DNA of 64,000 bases from NCBI RefSeq assembly GCF_036240795.1, contig NZ_CP108454.1, positions 1,302,001-1,366,000 of the forward strand, written 5' to 3'. Position 1 is the first letter of the stretch. The number at the start of each line of letters is the position of its first letter. Shown one piece after another: positions 34,087 to 42,994 of this stretch. The stretch is from Streptomyces sp. NBC_01268. Lineage in GTDB: Bacteria; Actinomycetota; Actinomycetes; Streptomycetales; Streptomycetaceae. The notes beneath the pieces were generated by a model. That model saw only the letters and a list, made by a program, of their open reading frames with translations, ran no database searches and was not told the origin of the DNA. The translations under genes were made by a program, and so were the position numbers.

Positions 34087-35958
34087 ATGCAGATTCGCGA
34101 TCTACCGTACGCCGACCCAGGGGTCCCGGACATCCGCTCAGGCGGCACGTTCCTCCTCTGGCTGGGCCGCAGACAGCTCGGCGGGCAGGTGAAGTGCCTG
34201 CTGTGGGGCCTGCTGTTCCAGCTCGGCATCGCCGGTCTGCCGATCGGCGTGGGCATCGCCGTGCAGGCGGTCGTGGACCGCGACGGCGGCGGCCTGGCGC
34301 TGGGCGTGGGACTGCTGGTCCTGCTCGGCGTGGCGATCGCGGCCGGTGACACGATGGCCCACCGGGTCGCCGTCACCAACTGGATCACCGCCGCCGCCCG
34401 TGTCCAGCAGCTGCTCTCCCGCAAGACCGCCGAGCTCGGCGCCGTGCTGACCCGGCGGGTGGCGGCCGGCGAGGTCGTGGCCGTGTCGACCTCCGACGTC
34501 GAGAAGATCGGCTGGTTCGTCGAGGCCGCCTCCCGCTTCGCGGCCGCGGCCGTCTCGCTGGTCGTGGTCTGCGCCGGGCTCGTGCTCTACCAGCCGGACC
34601 TCGGCGCGGTCGTGGCCCTGGGCGTCCCCGTCCTCGCACTCGCCGCGCTGCCGCTGCTCCCCCGCGCCACCCGCCGGGCGGACGCGCAGCGCGAGAAGGC
34701 GGGCCGGGCCACCGAGCTGGCCTCCGACACCGTCGCCGGGCTGCGGGTGCTGCGCGGCATCGGCGGCGAGGAGCTGTTCCTCCGCCGCTACCGTGCCGCC
34801 TCCCAGGAGGTGCGCGCGGCCGCCGTGCACAGTGCCCGGATGTGGGCGCTGATCGCGGCCGTCCAGGTGCTGCTGCCCGGACTGCTGCTGCTCGTCGTGG
34901 TGGTGTACGGCGCGCGGCTGGCGCTCGACGGGCGCATCTCGGTGGGCGAACTGGTCACCGTCTACGGCGCGGTGGCACTCACCCACCACCCGTTGCGCAA
35001 CTTCGAGGAGATCGCGATGGCGTACTCCTTCTCGCGTCCCTCCGCCCAGCGCGCCGCGCGGGTGCTCGCCCTCGCGCGCACGACGACGGTCCGCCCCGAG
35101 GCCGACGACACCGGGGCCGGGGCCGACCGCGAGCTGCCCGCGGGCGATCTGTACGACCCCGTCACCGGGGTGCTCGCCCCGGCCGGCCGGTTCACGGCCG
35201 TGGTGTGCGGCGACCCGGACGTGGCCGGGCGGCTCGCGGACCGGCTCGGCGGACATCCTCCGGAGCCGGGCGAGGACCACGCCTCGGTGCTGCTCGGCGG
35301 CGTCGCCCTCGACGAGCTGTCGCTCGACGCCGCCCGTACGGCCGTCCTGGTCCAGGACAAGGACCCGGTGCTGTTGTCGGGCACCCTGCGGGAGCTGCTC
35401 GACGTGCCGTCCTCCGGGGCGGTCGCGGCGCGGGCCGCGCTGGACGCGGCCCAGTGCGGGGACGTCCTCGACGCCCTCGCCCAGGCCTCCGTCGACACCG
35501 GGGGCGACCCGATGCGCACCCGGATCACCGAGCGCGGCCGGTCGCTCTCCGGCGGCCAGCGCCAGCGGCTCGCCCTGGCCCGTTCCCTGGTCACCGACCC
35601 GGAGGTGCTCGTCCTGGACGAGCCGACCTCGGCGGTGGACTCCCACACCGAGTCCCGGGTGGCCACCGGGATCAAGGGGCTGCGCGCGGGCCGTACGACG
35701 GTGGTGCTGGCCTCCTCGCCGCTGCTGCTGGAGCTCGCCGACCGGGTGGTCCTGGTCCACGAGGGCGCGGCGGTCGCGGTCGGCACCCACCGGGAGCTGC
35801 TCGCGGAGGAGCCCCGCTACCGGGCGGTGGTCACGCGCGAACCCGACGCGGTCGTTGACGGCGGGGACGCCGGGGACGCCGAGCCGAACCGGATCGCGAC
35901 GCTGGACGAAGAGCTGGACGAAGAGCTGGAAGAAGAGCTGGAAGGAGAGTCGGCATGA
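34087..35958 (+). CDS. ABC exporter subunit with degenerate Walker A and H-loop
   Basis: 623 residues, membrane domain (six helices, residues about 20-320) plus nucleotide-binding domain. Signature SLSGGQRQR and Walker B VLVLDEPTSAVD are consensus, but the Walker A position reads CGDPDVAGR with no GKS/T, and the H-loop histidine is replaced (VVLASSPLLLELAD). It is therefore the non-catalytic half of a heterodimer; it supplies the good signature to its partner's ATP site. The C-terminus is an acidic repeat (three DEELEEEL-type units at 35908-35955). Its stop overlaps the partner's ATG by four bases. Start chosen at 34087, where homology begins. Confidence 0.85.
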   Translation: MQIRDLPYADPGVPDIRSGGTFLLWLGRRQLGGQVKCLLWGLLFQLGIAGLPIGVGIAVQAVVDRDGGGLALGVGLLVLLGVAIAAGDTMAHRVAVTNWITAAARVQQLLSRKTAELGAVLTRRVAAGEVVAVSTSDVEKIGWFVEAASRFAAAAVSLVVVCAGLVLYQPDLGAVVALGVPVLALAALPLLPRATRRADAQREKAGRATELASDTVAGLRVLRGIGGEELFLRRYRAASQEVRAAAVHSARMWALIAAVQVLLPGLLLLVVVVYGARLALDGRISVGELVTVYGAVALTHHPLRNFEEIAMAYSFSRPSAQRAARVLALARTTTVRPEADDTGAGADRELPAGDLYDPVTGVLAPAGRFTAVVCGDPDVAGRLADRLGGHPPEPGEDHASVLLGGVALDELSLDAARTAVLVQDKDPVLLSGTLRELLDVPSSGAVAARAALDAAQCGDVLDALAQASVDTGGDPMRTRITERGRSLSGGQRQRLALARSLVTDPEVLVLDEPTSAVDSHTESRVATGIKGLRAGRTTVVLASSPLLLELADRVVLVHEGAAVAVGTHRELLAEEPRYRAVVTREPDAVVDGGDAGDAEPNRIATLDEELDEELEEELEGESA

Positions 35959-37736
35959 TCGGCCTGGCGCCCCCGGAGTACGACCCGGCGGCCCCCCGGT
36001 CGGCGACGACGCTGCCGGTGGGCGGCGGCGCGACGGTGCGGGCGTACGTCCGGGACCTGCTGCGCCGCCACCGCGGGGCGTTCGCCCTGCTCGTCGGGGT
36101 GAACACGGTCGCGGTGCTGGCCTCGATGGCCGGCCCCTACCTGCTCGGCTCGGTCGTCGAGCGGCTGACGGACGGTGCGCGTGACCTGCATCTGGAGCGC
36201 ACGGCCGCCCTGTTCGCCGTCGCGCTGCTGATCCAGACGGTGTTCACCCGGCTGGTGCGGCTGCGCGGGGCGATGCTCGGCGAGGAGATGCTGGCCGATC
36301 TGCGCGAGGACTTCCTGGTGCGCTCGGTCGCCCTTCCGCCGGGCGTCCTGGAGCGGGCCGGCACGGGCGACCTGCTCTCCCGGATCACCACCGACATCGA
36401 CCGGCTCGCCAACGCGATGCGGGAGGCGGTGCCGCAGCTCGTGGTCGGCGTGGTGTGGGCGGGGCTGCTGATCGGCGGCCTCGCGGTGACCGCCCCGCCG
36501 CTGGCGCTGGCGCTGGTGTGCGCGGCGCCGCTGCTGGTCGTGGGCTGCCGCTGGTACTTCCGCCGGGCCCCCGCGGCGTACCGCTCGGAGGCCGCCGGGT
36601 ACGCGGCGGTGGCCGCCGCGCTCGCGGAGACCGTGGACGCGGGACGCACGGTCGAGGCGCACCGGCTCGGCGGGCGCCGGATCGAGCTGTCGGACCGGCG
36701 GATCGGGGAATGGACCCGTTGGGAGCGGTACACGCTGTTCCTGCGCTCGGTGCTCTTCCCGGTCGTCGACCTGACGCACACCGTGGTGATCGCCTCCGTG
36801 CTGCTGATCGGCGGGGTGTTCGTCCTCCAGGGCTGGATGGACGTGGGCCAGTTGACCACCGGGGCGCTGCTCGCGCAGATGCTGGTCGACCCGATCGGGA
36901 TCGTCCTGCGCTGGTACGACGAGCTCCAGGTCGCCCAGGTGTCACTGGGCCGGCTCGTGGGCGTCCGGGAGATCGAGCCGGAGGCGGGTGACGGATCGCT
37001 GAGCCCCGAGGGGCGGAGGGTCCGCGCCGACGAGGTGCGCTTCGGCTATCGCGAGGGCGTGGACGTGCTGCACCGGGTGTCGATGGACGTCGCCCCGGGC
37101 ACCCGGCTCGCCCTGGTCGGCCCGTCGGGGGCCGGCAAGTCGACGCTCGGACGGCTGCTCGCGGGCATCTACGCCCCGCGTTCCGGCTCGGTCACGCTCG
37201 GTTCGGCCGAGCTGGCCCGGATGCCAGCCGAGCGGGTCCGCGAGCACGTGGCCCTGGTCAACCAGGAGCACCACGTCTTCGTCGGCTCGCTCCGGGACAA
37301 CCTGCTGCTCGCGCGGGAGGGCGCCGAGGACGCCGAGCTGTGGGACGCCCTCGGCGCGGTGGACGCCGACGGCTGGGCGCGGGCCCTCGACGCGGGCCTC
37401 GACACCGAGGTCGGCTCGGGCGGTCTGGCGCTCACCCCGGCCCAGGCCCAGCAGGTCGCGCTGGCCCGGCTCGTCCTCGCCGACCCGCACACGCTGGTCC
37501 TGGACGAGGCGACCTCGCTGCTCGACCCGCGGGCGGCCCGCCATCTGGAGCGCTCGCTGGCCAAGGTCCTGGACGGCCGGACGGTCGTCGCCATCGCGCA
37601 CCGGCTGCACACGGCGCACGACGCCGACCTGATCGCGGTGGTCGAGGGCGGCCGGATCAGCGAGCTGGGCAGCCACGACGAGCTGGTGGCCGCGGACGGG
37701 GCGTACGCGGCCCTGTGGCGCTCCTGGCACGGGTAG
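35955..37736 (+). CDS. ABC exporter subunit with intact Walker motifs and degenerate signature
   Basis: 593 residues, membrane domain then nucleotide-binding domain. Walker A GPSGAGKST, Q-loop ALVNQEHHVF, Walker B LVLDEATSLLD and H-loop IAHRL are consensus, but the signature is LTPAQ in place of LSGGQ. Paired with the upstream subunit this leaves one complete ATP site (its Walker A with the partner's LSGGQ) and one dead site, a pattern known from heterodimeric exporters such as BmrCD and TM287/288. Translationally coupled to its partner; followed by a strong terminator. Confidence 0.88.
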   Translation: MIGLAPPEYDPAAPRSATTLPVGGGATVRAYVRDLLRRHRGAFALLVGVNTVAVLASMAGPYLLGSVVERLTDGARDLHLERTAALFAVALLIQTVFTRLVRLRGAMLGEEMLADLREDFLVRSVALPPGVLERAGTGDLLSRITTDIDRLANAMREAVPQLVVGVVWAGLLIGGLAVTAPPLALALVCAAPLLVVGCRWYFRRAPAAYRSEAAGYAAVAAALAETVDAGRTVEAHRLGGRRIELSDRRIGEWTRWERYTLFLRSVLFPVVDLTHTVVIASVLLIGGVFVLQGWMDVGQLTTGALLAQMLVDPIGIVLRWYDELQVAQVSLGRLVGVREIEPEAGDGSLSPEGRRVRADEVRFGYREGVDVLHRVSMDVAPGTRLALVGPSGAGKSTLGRLLAGIYAPRSGSVTLGSAELARMPAERVREHVALVNQEHHVFVGSLRDNLLLAREGAEDAELWDALGAVDADGWARALDAGLDTEVGSGGLALTPAQAQQVALARLVLADPHTLVLDEATSLLDPRAARHLERSLAKVLDGRTVVAIAHRLHTAHDADLIAVVEGGRISELGSHDELVAADGAYAALWRSWHG

Positions 37737-37752
37737 GCGCGGACGGGCCCGG

Positions 37753-37788
37753 GAGCCCCTGAGCCGGGAACGCCCGGCTCAGGGGCTC
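37753..37788. terminator. Strong bidirectional terminator
   Basis: A perfect 16-base stem (GAGCCCCTGAGCCGGG and complement) with loop AACG between the convergent ABC exporter and SDR genes. Confidence 0.8.
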
Positions 37789-37798
37789 AGGCCCACTC

Positions 37799-37840
37799 GG
37801 CTCCCGGCTCCCGGCTCCCGGCTCCCGGCTCCCGGCTCCC
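37799..37840. repeat. Heptanucleotide tandem repeat
   Basis: Six perfect copies of GGCTCCC in the convergent intergenic region, between the terminator and the end of the SDR gene. Probably a slippage-prone simple repeat with no coding role. Confidence 0.85.
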
Positions 37841-37854
37841 GCGAGGCGACGGTC

Positions 37855-38562
37855 TCAGTAGCCGACGGTGAACCGGCGCTGGACGAACCGGGGCAGCTCC
37901 GCCTCGTCGACGAGGGCCACGGCCGCGTCCTCGGCGGAGATCCGGCTGCGTCCGTCGGCGTCCCGTACGGCCCGGTCCTCGCCGATCCGGAAGCGGCCGG
38001 TGCGCTCGCCGGGGGCGATGTCCTCGGCGGGGCTGAAGTAGGTCCACCGCCGGTTCGAGGTGCGCAGCACGTTCAGCGCGTCGCGGTGGCCGCGTACCGC
38101 CGCCGCGTAACCGCGGGGCAGCCCGATGGCGTCGAGGGTCTCGTGGATCCGCGCCTCGTCGTCGGCGAGCACGACGCCGGGCTCGGTCTCCAGGCTGCCC
38201 GCGCCGCCGACGACGATCAGCCGGGTCCTGGGGTGGCTCTCCAGTGCCTTCAGCAGCGACCGGGCCGCGGTCGCGTAGACGGTCGGGTCGGCGATCGAGC
38301 GCCGGACGGTGTCCTCGAGGTCCTGGGCCGCGTTGCCGGGCTGGAAGGCGCTGACGAGGACGTCGAGGCCGGGCAGGGCGGCGGCGACGGCGGCCGGGTC
38401 CTGGACGTCGAGGTTCGCCCAGGTGACGTTCTCACGGGTCTCCGCGGCCGCCGGCCCCCTGGCATCGCGGCCGAAGGCCCGGACGTGGTGGCCGCGTTCC
38501 CAGGCCTCCGCGACGACGCGGCTGCCGATGGTGCCGGTGGCTCCGATCACTCCGATGAACAT
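37855..38562 (-). CDS. NAD(P)-binding oxidoreductase (NmrA/atypical SDR)
   Basis: 235 residues. Opens directly with the Rossmann motif IGVIGATGTIGSRVV; the segment RLIVVGGAGSLETEPG and the C-terminal YFSPAEDIAPGERTG match the YwnB/NmrA-like atypical SDR group, which lacks the classical Tyr-x-x-x-Lys pair. GGGGAGA precedes the ATG. It is divergent from a TetR regulator and probably its target; such proteins are often induced by reactive or xenobiotic compounds. Confidence 0.85.
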   Translation of the reverse strand: MFIGVIGATGTIGSRVVAEAWERGHHVRAFGRDARGPAAAETRENVTWANLDVQDPAAVAAALPGLDVLVSAFQPGNAAQDLEDTVRRSIADPTVYATAARSLLKALESHPRTRLIVVGGAGSLETEPGVVLADDEARIHETLDAIGLPRGYAAAVRGHRDALNVLRTSNRRWTYFSPAEDIAPGERTGRFRIGEDRAVRDADGRSRISAEDAAVALVDEAELPRFVQRRFTVGY

Positions 38563-38627
38563 GACTCTCCCCTGGTCGTGACCGTTCGTGACGGCGTTCC
38601 GTGACGGCGATCCACCGAAAACTATAC

Positions 38628-38648
38628 GCCGTGAAGTTTATGCACGGC
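38628..38648. promoter_or_regulatory. TetR operator candidate
   Basis: GCCGTG and CACGGC with a nine-base spacer, between -10-like TATAGT for the SDR gene (minus, 38626-38621) and TAGAGT for the TetR gene (38669-38674). Confidence 0.55.
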
Positions 38649-38680
38649 CACCTACTCAAGTGACGCTGTAGAGTGACTGC

Positions 38681-39406
38681 GTGACGGGAACGGAACGGGT
38701 CGTCAGGGGACGGCGAGAGCGCCTGCGGGCCGAGACGACGGCCGAGATCAAGGGCACCGCGCTGCGGCTCATGGCGGACGGCGGGCCCGACGCCATCACC
38801 CTGCGGGCGATCGCCCGCGAGATGGGGATGACGGCCAACGCCATCTACGGTTACTTCGCGACCCGCGACGACCTGGTCACCACGCTGATCGGCGACGTGT
38901 ACGGGGCGCTGGCCGACGCCGTCGACGCGGCCTGGGCGAACGCCCCCACCGCCGACCCCGCCGCCCGCGTCCTGGCCTGGGCCGACGCCTTCAGAACCTG
39001 GGCCCTGGCCAACCCCGAGGGCTTCCGGCTCGTCTACGGCGACCCGGTGCCCGGGTACGAGGCCCCGGCGGGCGGCCCCGCCCCCGACGCCGCCCGCCGG
39101 GTGTGCACCGGCCTCGCCGCGCTCGCGGCGGCGGCCTGGCCGCACGCCGAACCGCTCTACCGGGGCAGCGCCTTCGCCTGGTCCGACTTCGACGCCGGAC
39201 TGCTCGACAAGGTCCGGCCCGCCTTCCCCGAGCTGCCGCCCGCCGGCGTGGCGCTCGCCCTGCGGATCTGGGGACACCTGCACGGTCTGGTGGCCCTGGA
39301 GGTCTACGGCCACCTCGGCCGGCAGACGTCGAGCCCGGACAAGCTCTTCCAGGAGGAACTGGCCCAGCTCACGGGGAGCCTGGGCATGCCCAGGGCGACC
39401 ACCTGA
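38681..39406 (+). CDS. TetR/AcrR family transcriptional regulator
   Basis: 241 residues from a GTG that lies seven bases after a -10-like TAGAGT, so the mRNA may be leaderless. N-terminal helix-turn-helix: LRLMADGGPDAITLRAIA then MGMTANAIYGYFATRDDL. The C-terminal half, with WADAFRTWALANPEGFRLVYG and FDAGLLDKVRPAFPE, matches the TetR_C_13/WHG-type ligand-binding domain. It probably represses the divergent NmrA-like oxidoreductase. Confidence 0.92.
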   Translation: MTGTERVVRGRRERLRAETTAEIKGTALRLMADGGPDAITLRAIAREMGMTANAIYGYFATRDDLVTTLIGDVYGALADAVDAAWANAPTADPAARVLAWADAFRTWALANPEGFRLVYGDPVPGYEAPAGGPAPDAARRVCTGLAALAAAAWPHAEPLYRGSAFAWSDFDAGLLDKVRPAFPELPPAGVALALRIWGHLHGLVALEVYGHLGRQTSSPDKLFQEELAQLTGSLGMPRATT

Positions 39407-39473
39407 GCGACGGGCCGAGAGCCGACCGGGCACCCCGGCCCCCCGGCATCTCCTGGGGCGGCGGGACTCCCGC

Positions 39474-39515
39474 CGGACGACCGGGCCCTACCGGAATCGG
39501 ACGACCGGGCCCTAC
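39474..39515. repeat. 18-base direct repeat
   Basis: CGGACGACCGGGCCCTAC occurs at 39474-39491 and 39498-39515, a 24-base period. The second copy covers the stop codon of the YdjM-like gene. Confidence 0.7.
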
Positions 39516-40303
39516 AGGAACCCGAGGGCCGAGGCCCCGCCCACCCCGCCGAGCACCATGAAGACCGGCATGAGGACCTTCAGCTCGACCCAGCTGCCCG
39601 CGCGGAAGCGCATGGCCTTCGGCGGACCGATGGGGTACCAGCGCTTGCGGCCCACCGGGATCGGCCACAGGATCGGGCAGCCCGAGACGGTCAGGGCGTC
39701 GCCGATGTCGTGGACGAGGGCGCCGAGGACGATCGGCAGACCGAGCCACAGGTACTCCTGGCCGGGCTCGGTGAACAGCCAGCCGGCCCCGTTGCCGGGC
39801 TGGTCGAGGACGCCGGCCAGGATCCAGGCGCTGGTGGCGCCGAGCAGCCACACCAGGACGTCGCTGGACATCCGGGCGGCCCGCCACAGCAGGCCCTCGA
39901 CCGCGAGGACCAGGTGCACGAAGAGGATCGCCAGGACCGCCCAGCGGCCGCCGGTGACCGCGGCCACCGAGCAGCCCGCCCCTATCAGGACCGCCCACAG
40001 CCAGGTGTGGGTGAGGGTGCGGTGGCCGCCGGACCTGCGCGGGTCGGCGGTGGAGCGGGTCGCCTTGTAGACGGCGTACGACAGCTTGTCGACGATCTCG
40101 CAGAGGCCCCGGGAGACGGGCCCGAAGGCGCGCGAGATGGTGGCCGACTTGTGGTCCAGGTCGGGGGCGAGGGCCGCACCCGCGCAGATGAGCGCGCCGA
40201 CGACGAGAACCGGCCACGGCATCGGGTGGCCGAAGGCCGCCGCGGCCGCCCCGACACCCAGCCAGGCCGCTGCTCCGGACAGCGAGTGCGCCGGTCCCAT
40301 CAT
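39512..40303 (-). CDS. YdjM-like membrane-bound metal-dependent hydrolase family protein
   Basis: 263 residues, several membrane helices. The family His/Asp pattern is visible: GPAHSLSGAAAWLG near the start, APDLDHKSATISRAFGPVSRG, GHRTLTHTWLWAV and VHDIGDALTVSGCPILWP, the positions proposed to bind metal in the YdjM/YvsG (DUF457) family. The biochemical role of the family is not known. Start at one of two adjacent ATGs (40303). It is divergent from the helicase gene. Confidence 0.82.
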   Translation of the reverse strand: MMGPAHSLSGAAAWLGVGAAAAAFGHPMPWPVLVVGALICAGAALAPDLDHKSATISRAFGPVSRGLCEIVDKLSYAVYKATRSTADPRRSGGHRTLTHTWLWAVLIGAGCSVAAVTGGRWAVLAILFVHLVLAVEGLLWRAARMSSDVLVWLLGATSAWILAGVLDQPGNGAGWLFTEPGQEYLWLGLPIVLGALVHDIGDALTVSGCPILWPIPVGRKRWYPIGPPKAMRFRAGSWVELKVLMPVFMVLGGVGGASALGFL

Positions 40304-40362
40304 GGTCGTACCCGCCCCGTTTCCTCGTACGCCGGCGCCCAGTTGACGCACGGTCGGACGGC

Positions 40363-40378
40363 CGGTCGCGCGACCGGT
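40363..40378. promoter_or_regulatory. Palindrome upstream of helicase gene
   Basis: CCGGTCGCGCGACCGG, a perfect 16-base palindrome between the divergent YdjM-like and helicase genes; a -10-like TATCCT (40392-40397) follows. Candidate operator only. Confidence 0.3.
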
Positions 40379-40459
40379 CGACGGGCCAGCCTATCCTCCG
40401 TGATCTTCCTTCCGATGGCCGGTTCCCTCATCCGGGCGGAATCCAGGCAAGATGGGGGC

Positions 40460-42973
40460 GTGACCCTTATCGATCAGCTGCCGCCGACCGCCGACCCCGA
40501 CGCCCTTTTCGAGGCTTTCTCCTCATGGGCGGAGGGTCAGGGCATCACGCTCTACCCGGCTCAGGAGGAGGCGCTGATCGAGGTGGTCTCCGGGGCGAAC
40601 GTGATCTTGTCCACACCGACCGGCTCGGGAAAGTCGCTGGTCGCGGCGGGTGCGCACTTCACGGCCCTGGCCAATGACCAGGTGACGTTCTACACGGCGC
40701 CGATCAAGGCGCTGGTGTCGGAGAAGTTCTTCGACCTGTGCAAGATCTTCGGCACCGAGAACGTCGGCATGCTGACCGGCGACGCCTCCGTGAACGCCGA
40801 CGCCCCCGTCATCTGCTGCACGGCCGAGGTGCTCGCCTCGATCGCGCTGCGCGACGGCAAGGACGCGGACATCGGCCAGGTCGTGATGGACGAGTTCCAC
40901 TTCTACGCGGAGCAGGACCGCGGCTGGGCCTGGCAGATCCCGATCCTCGAACTGCCGCAGGCCCAGTTCGTCCTGATGTCGGCCACCCTCGGCGACGTCT
41001 CGATGTTCGAGAAGGACCTGACCCGGCGGACCGGGCGGCCGACCTCGGTGGTCCGCTCGGCGACGCGGCCCGTGCCGCTGTCGTACGAGTACCGGCTCAC
41101 CCCCATCACCGACACGATCACGGAGCTCCTGGAGACCAAGCAGGCGCCCGTCTACATCGTGCACTTCACGCAGGCGCAGGCGGTGGAGCGGGCGCAGTCG
41201 CTGATGAGCATCAACATGTGCTCGCGCGAGGAGAAGGACCGGATCGCCGAGCTGATCGGCAACTTCCGCTTCACCACCAAGTTCGGCCAGAACCTCTCGC
41301 GCTACGTGCGGCACGGCATCGGCGTGCACCACGCGGGCATGCTGCCCAAGTACCGGCGGCTGGTCGAGAAGCTGGCGCAGGCCGGTCTGCTGAAGGTGAT
41401 CTGCGGGACGGACACCCTCGGCGTGGGCGTCAACGTGCCCATCCGCACGGTGCTGTTCACGGCGCTGACGAAGTACGACGGCACCCGGGTGCGGACGCTG
41501 CGCGCGCGGGAGTTCCACCAGATCGCGGGCCGGGCCGGCCGGGCGGGCTTCGACACGGCGGGCTTCGTGGTCGCGCAGGCGCCCGAGCACGTCATCGAGA
41601 ACGAGAAGGCGCTCTCCAAGGCGGGCGACGACCCGAAGAAGCGCCGCAAGGTGGTCCGCAAGAAGGCCCCCGAGGGCTTCGTCGCCTGGAGCGACACCAC
41701 CTTCGAGAAGCTGATCGGCTCCGAGCCGGAGCCGCTGACCTCGCGGTTCAAGGTCACGAACATCATGCTGCTGTCCGTGATCGCCCGGCCGGGCAACGCC
41801 TTCGACGCGATGCGCAAGCTGCTGGAGGACAACCACGAGCCCCGCCGGAACCAGCTGCGGCACATCCGCCGGGCCATCGCGATCTACCGCTCGCTGCTCG
41901 ACGGCGGCGTGGTGGAGCAGCTGGACACCCCGGACGCCGAGGGCCGCACGATCCGGCTCACGGTCGACCTCCAGCAGGACTTCGCGCTGAACCAGCCGCT
42001 GTCGACCTTCGCGCTGGCCGCGTTCGACCTGCTGGACCCGGAGTCCCCCTCGTACGCCCTGGACATGGTCTCGGTGGTCGAGTCGACCCTCGACGACCCG
42101 CGCCAGATCCTCGCCGCCATGCAGAACAAGGCACGCGGCGAGGCGGTCGGCCGGATGAAGGCGGACGGCGTCGAGTACGAGGAGCGCATGGAGCGGCTCC
42201 AGGACATCTCGTACCCGAAGCCGCTGGAGGAGCTGCTCTGGCACGCGTACAACGTGTACCGGAAGTCGCACCCGTGGGTCGGCGACCACCCGGTCTCGCC
42301 GAAGTCCGTCATCCGCGACATGTACGAACGGGCGCTCACCTTCACCGAGTTCACCTCCTGGTACGAGCTGGCGCGGACCGAGGGCATCGTGCTGCGCTAC
42401 CTCGCGAGCGCGTACAAGGCGCTGGACCACACGATCCCGGACGACCTGAAGACCGAGGACCTCCAGGACCTGATCGAGTGGCTCGGCGAGATGGTGCGCC
42501 AGGTGGACTCCTCGCTGCTGGACGAGTGGGAGCAGCTGGCGAACCCGGACGTCGAGACCGCCGAGCAGGCGCAGGAGAAGGCCGACCAGGTCAAGCCGGT
42601 CACGGCGAACGCCCGCGCCTTCCGGGTCCTGGTGCGCAACGCGATGTTCCGCCGGGTGGAGCTGGCGGCACTGGACAACGTGGACGCGCTGGGCGAGCTG
42701 GACGGCGAGTCCGGCTGGGACGCCGACGCGTGGGGCGAGGCGATGGACGGGTACTGGGACGAGTACGAGGACCTGGGCACCGGGCCGGACGCGCGCGGCC
42801 CGAAGCTGCTCGCCATCGAGGAGGACGCGGCGCACGGTTTGTGGCGCGTCCGCCAGACCTTCGCCGACCCGAACGGTGACCATGACTGGGGCATCAGCGC
42901 GGAAGTGGACCTGGCGGCCTCGGACGAGGAGGGCCTGGCGGTCGTGCGCGTGACGTCGGTCGGACAGCTGTAG
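40460..42973 (+). CDS. DEAD/DEAH-box (Ski2-like) helicase
   Basis: 837 residues. Superfamily 2 helicase with motif I STPTGSGKSLVA near residue 50, motif II MDEFHFY, motif III MSATLGD, and motif VI HQIAGRAGRAG. The remaining C-terminal 400 residues, rich in acidic helices, lack a known nuclease domain and match the long actinobacterial RNA/DNA helicases annotated as DUF3516-containing. A lysine/arginine cluster KKRRKVVRKKAPEGF follows the helicase core. The GTG at 40460 is where homology starts; an ATG at 40415 would add 15 residues. ATP-driven nucleic-acid remodelling is certain; target unknown. Confidence 0.9.
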   Translation: MTLIDQLPPTADPDALFEAFSSWAEGQGITLYPAQEEALIEVVSGANVILSTPTGSGKSLVAAGAHFTALANDQVTFYTAPIKALVSEKFFDLCKIFGTENVGMLTGDASVNADAPVICCTAEVLASIALRDGKDADIGQVVMDEFHFYAEQDRGWAWQIPILELPQAQFVLMSATLGDVSMFEKDLTRRTGRPTSVVRSATRPVPLSYEYRLTPITDTITELLETKQAPVYIVHFTQAQAVERAQSLMSINMCSREEKDRIAELIGNFRFTTKFGQNLSRYVRHGIGVHHAGMLPKYRRLVEKLAQAGLLKVICGTDTLGVGVNVPIRTVLFTALTKYDGTRVRTLRAREFHQIAGRAGRAGFDTAGFVVAQAPEHVIENEKALSKAGDDPKKRRKVVRKKAPEGFVAWSDTTFEKLIGSEPEPLTSRFKVTNIMLLSVIARPGNAFDAMRKLLEDNHEPRRNQLRHIRRAIAIYRSLLDGGVVEQLDTPDAEGRTIRLTVDLQQDFALNQPLSTFALAAFDLLDPESPSYALDMVSVVESTLDDPRQILAAMQNKARGEAVGRMKADGVEYEERMERLQDISYPKPLEELLWHAYNVYRKSHPWVGDHPVSPKSVIRDMYERALTFTEFTSWYELARTEGIVLRYLASAYKALDHTIPDDLKTEDLQDLIEWLGEMVRQVDSSLLDEWEQLANPDVETAEQAQEKADQVKPVTANARAFRVLVRNAMFRRVELAALDNVDALGELDGESGWDADAWGEAMDGYWDEYEDLGTGPDARGPKLLAIEEDAAHGLWRVRQTFADPNGDHDWGISAEVDLAASDEEGLAVVRVTSVGQL

Positions 42974-42994
42974 ACACTCCCGAAGGAGCATGAG

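Noticed and set aside
37799..37840. Possible CRISPR or regulatory repeat array
   Set aside because: Seven-base units without spacers are a simple tandem repeat.
39710..40459. Upstream extension of the helicase frame
   Set aside because: It is antisense to the YdjM-like gene and has no helicase homology; the GTG at 40460 is the sensible start.
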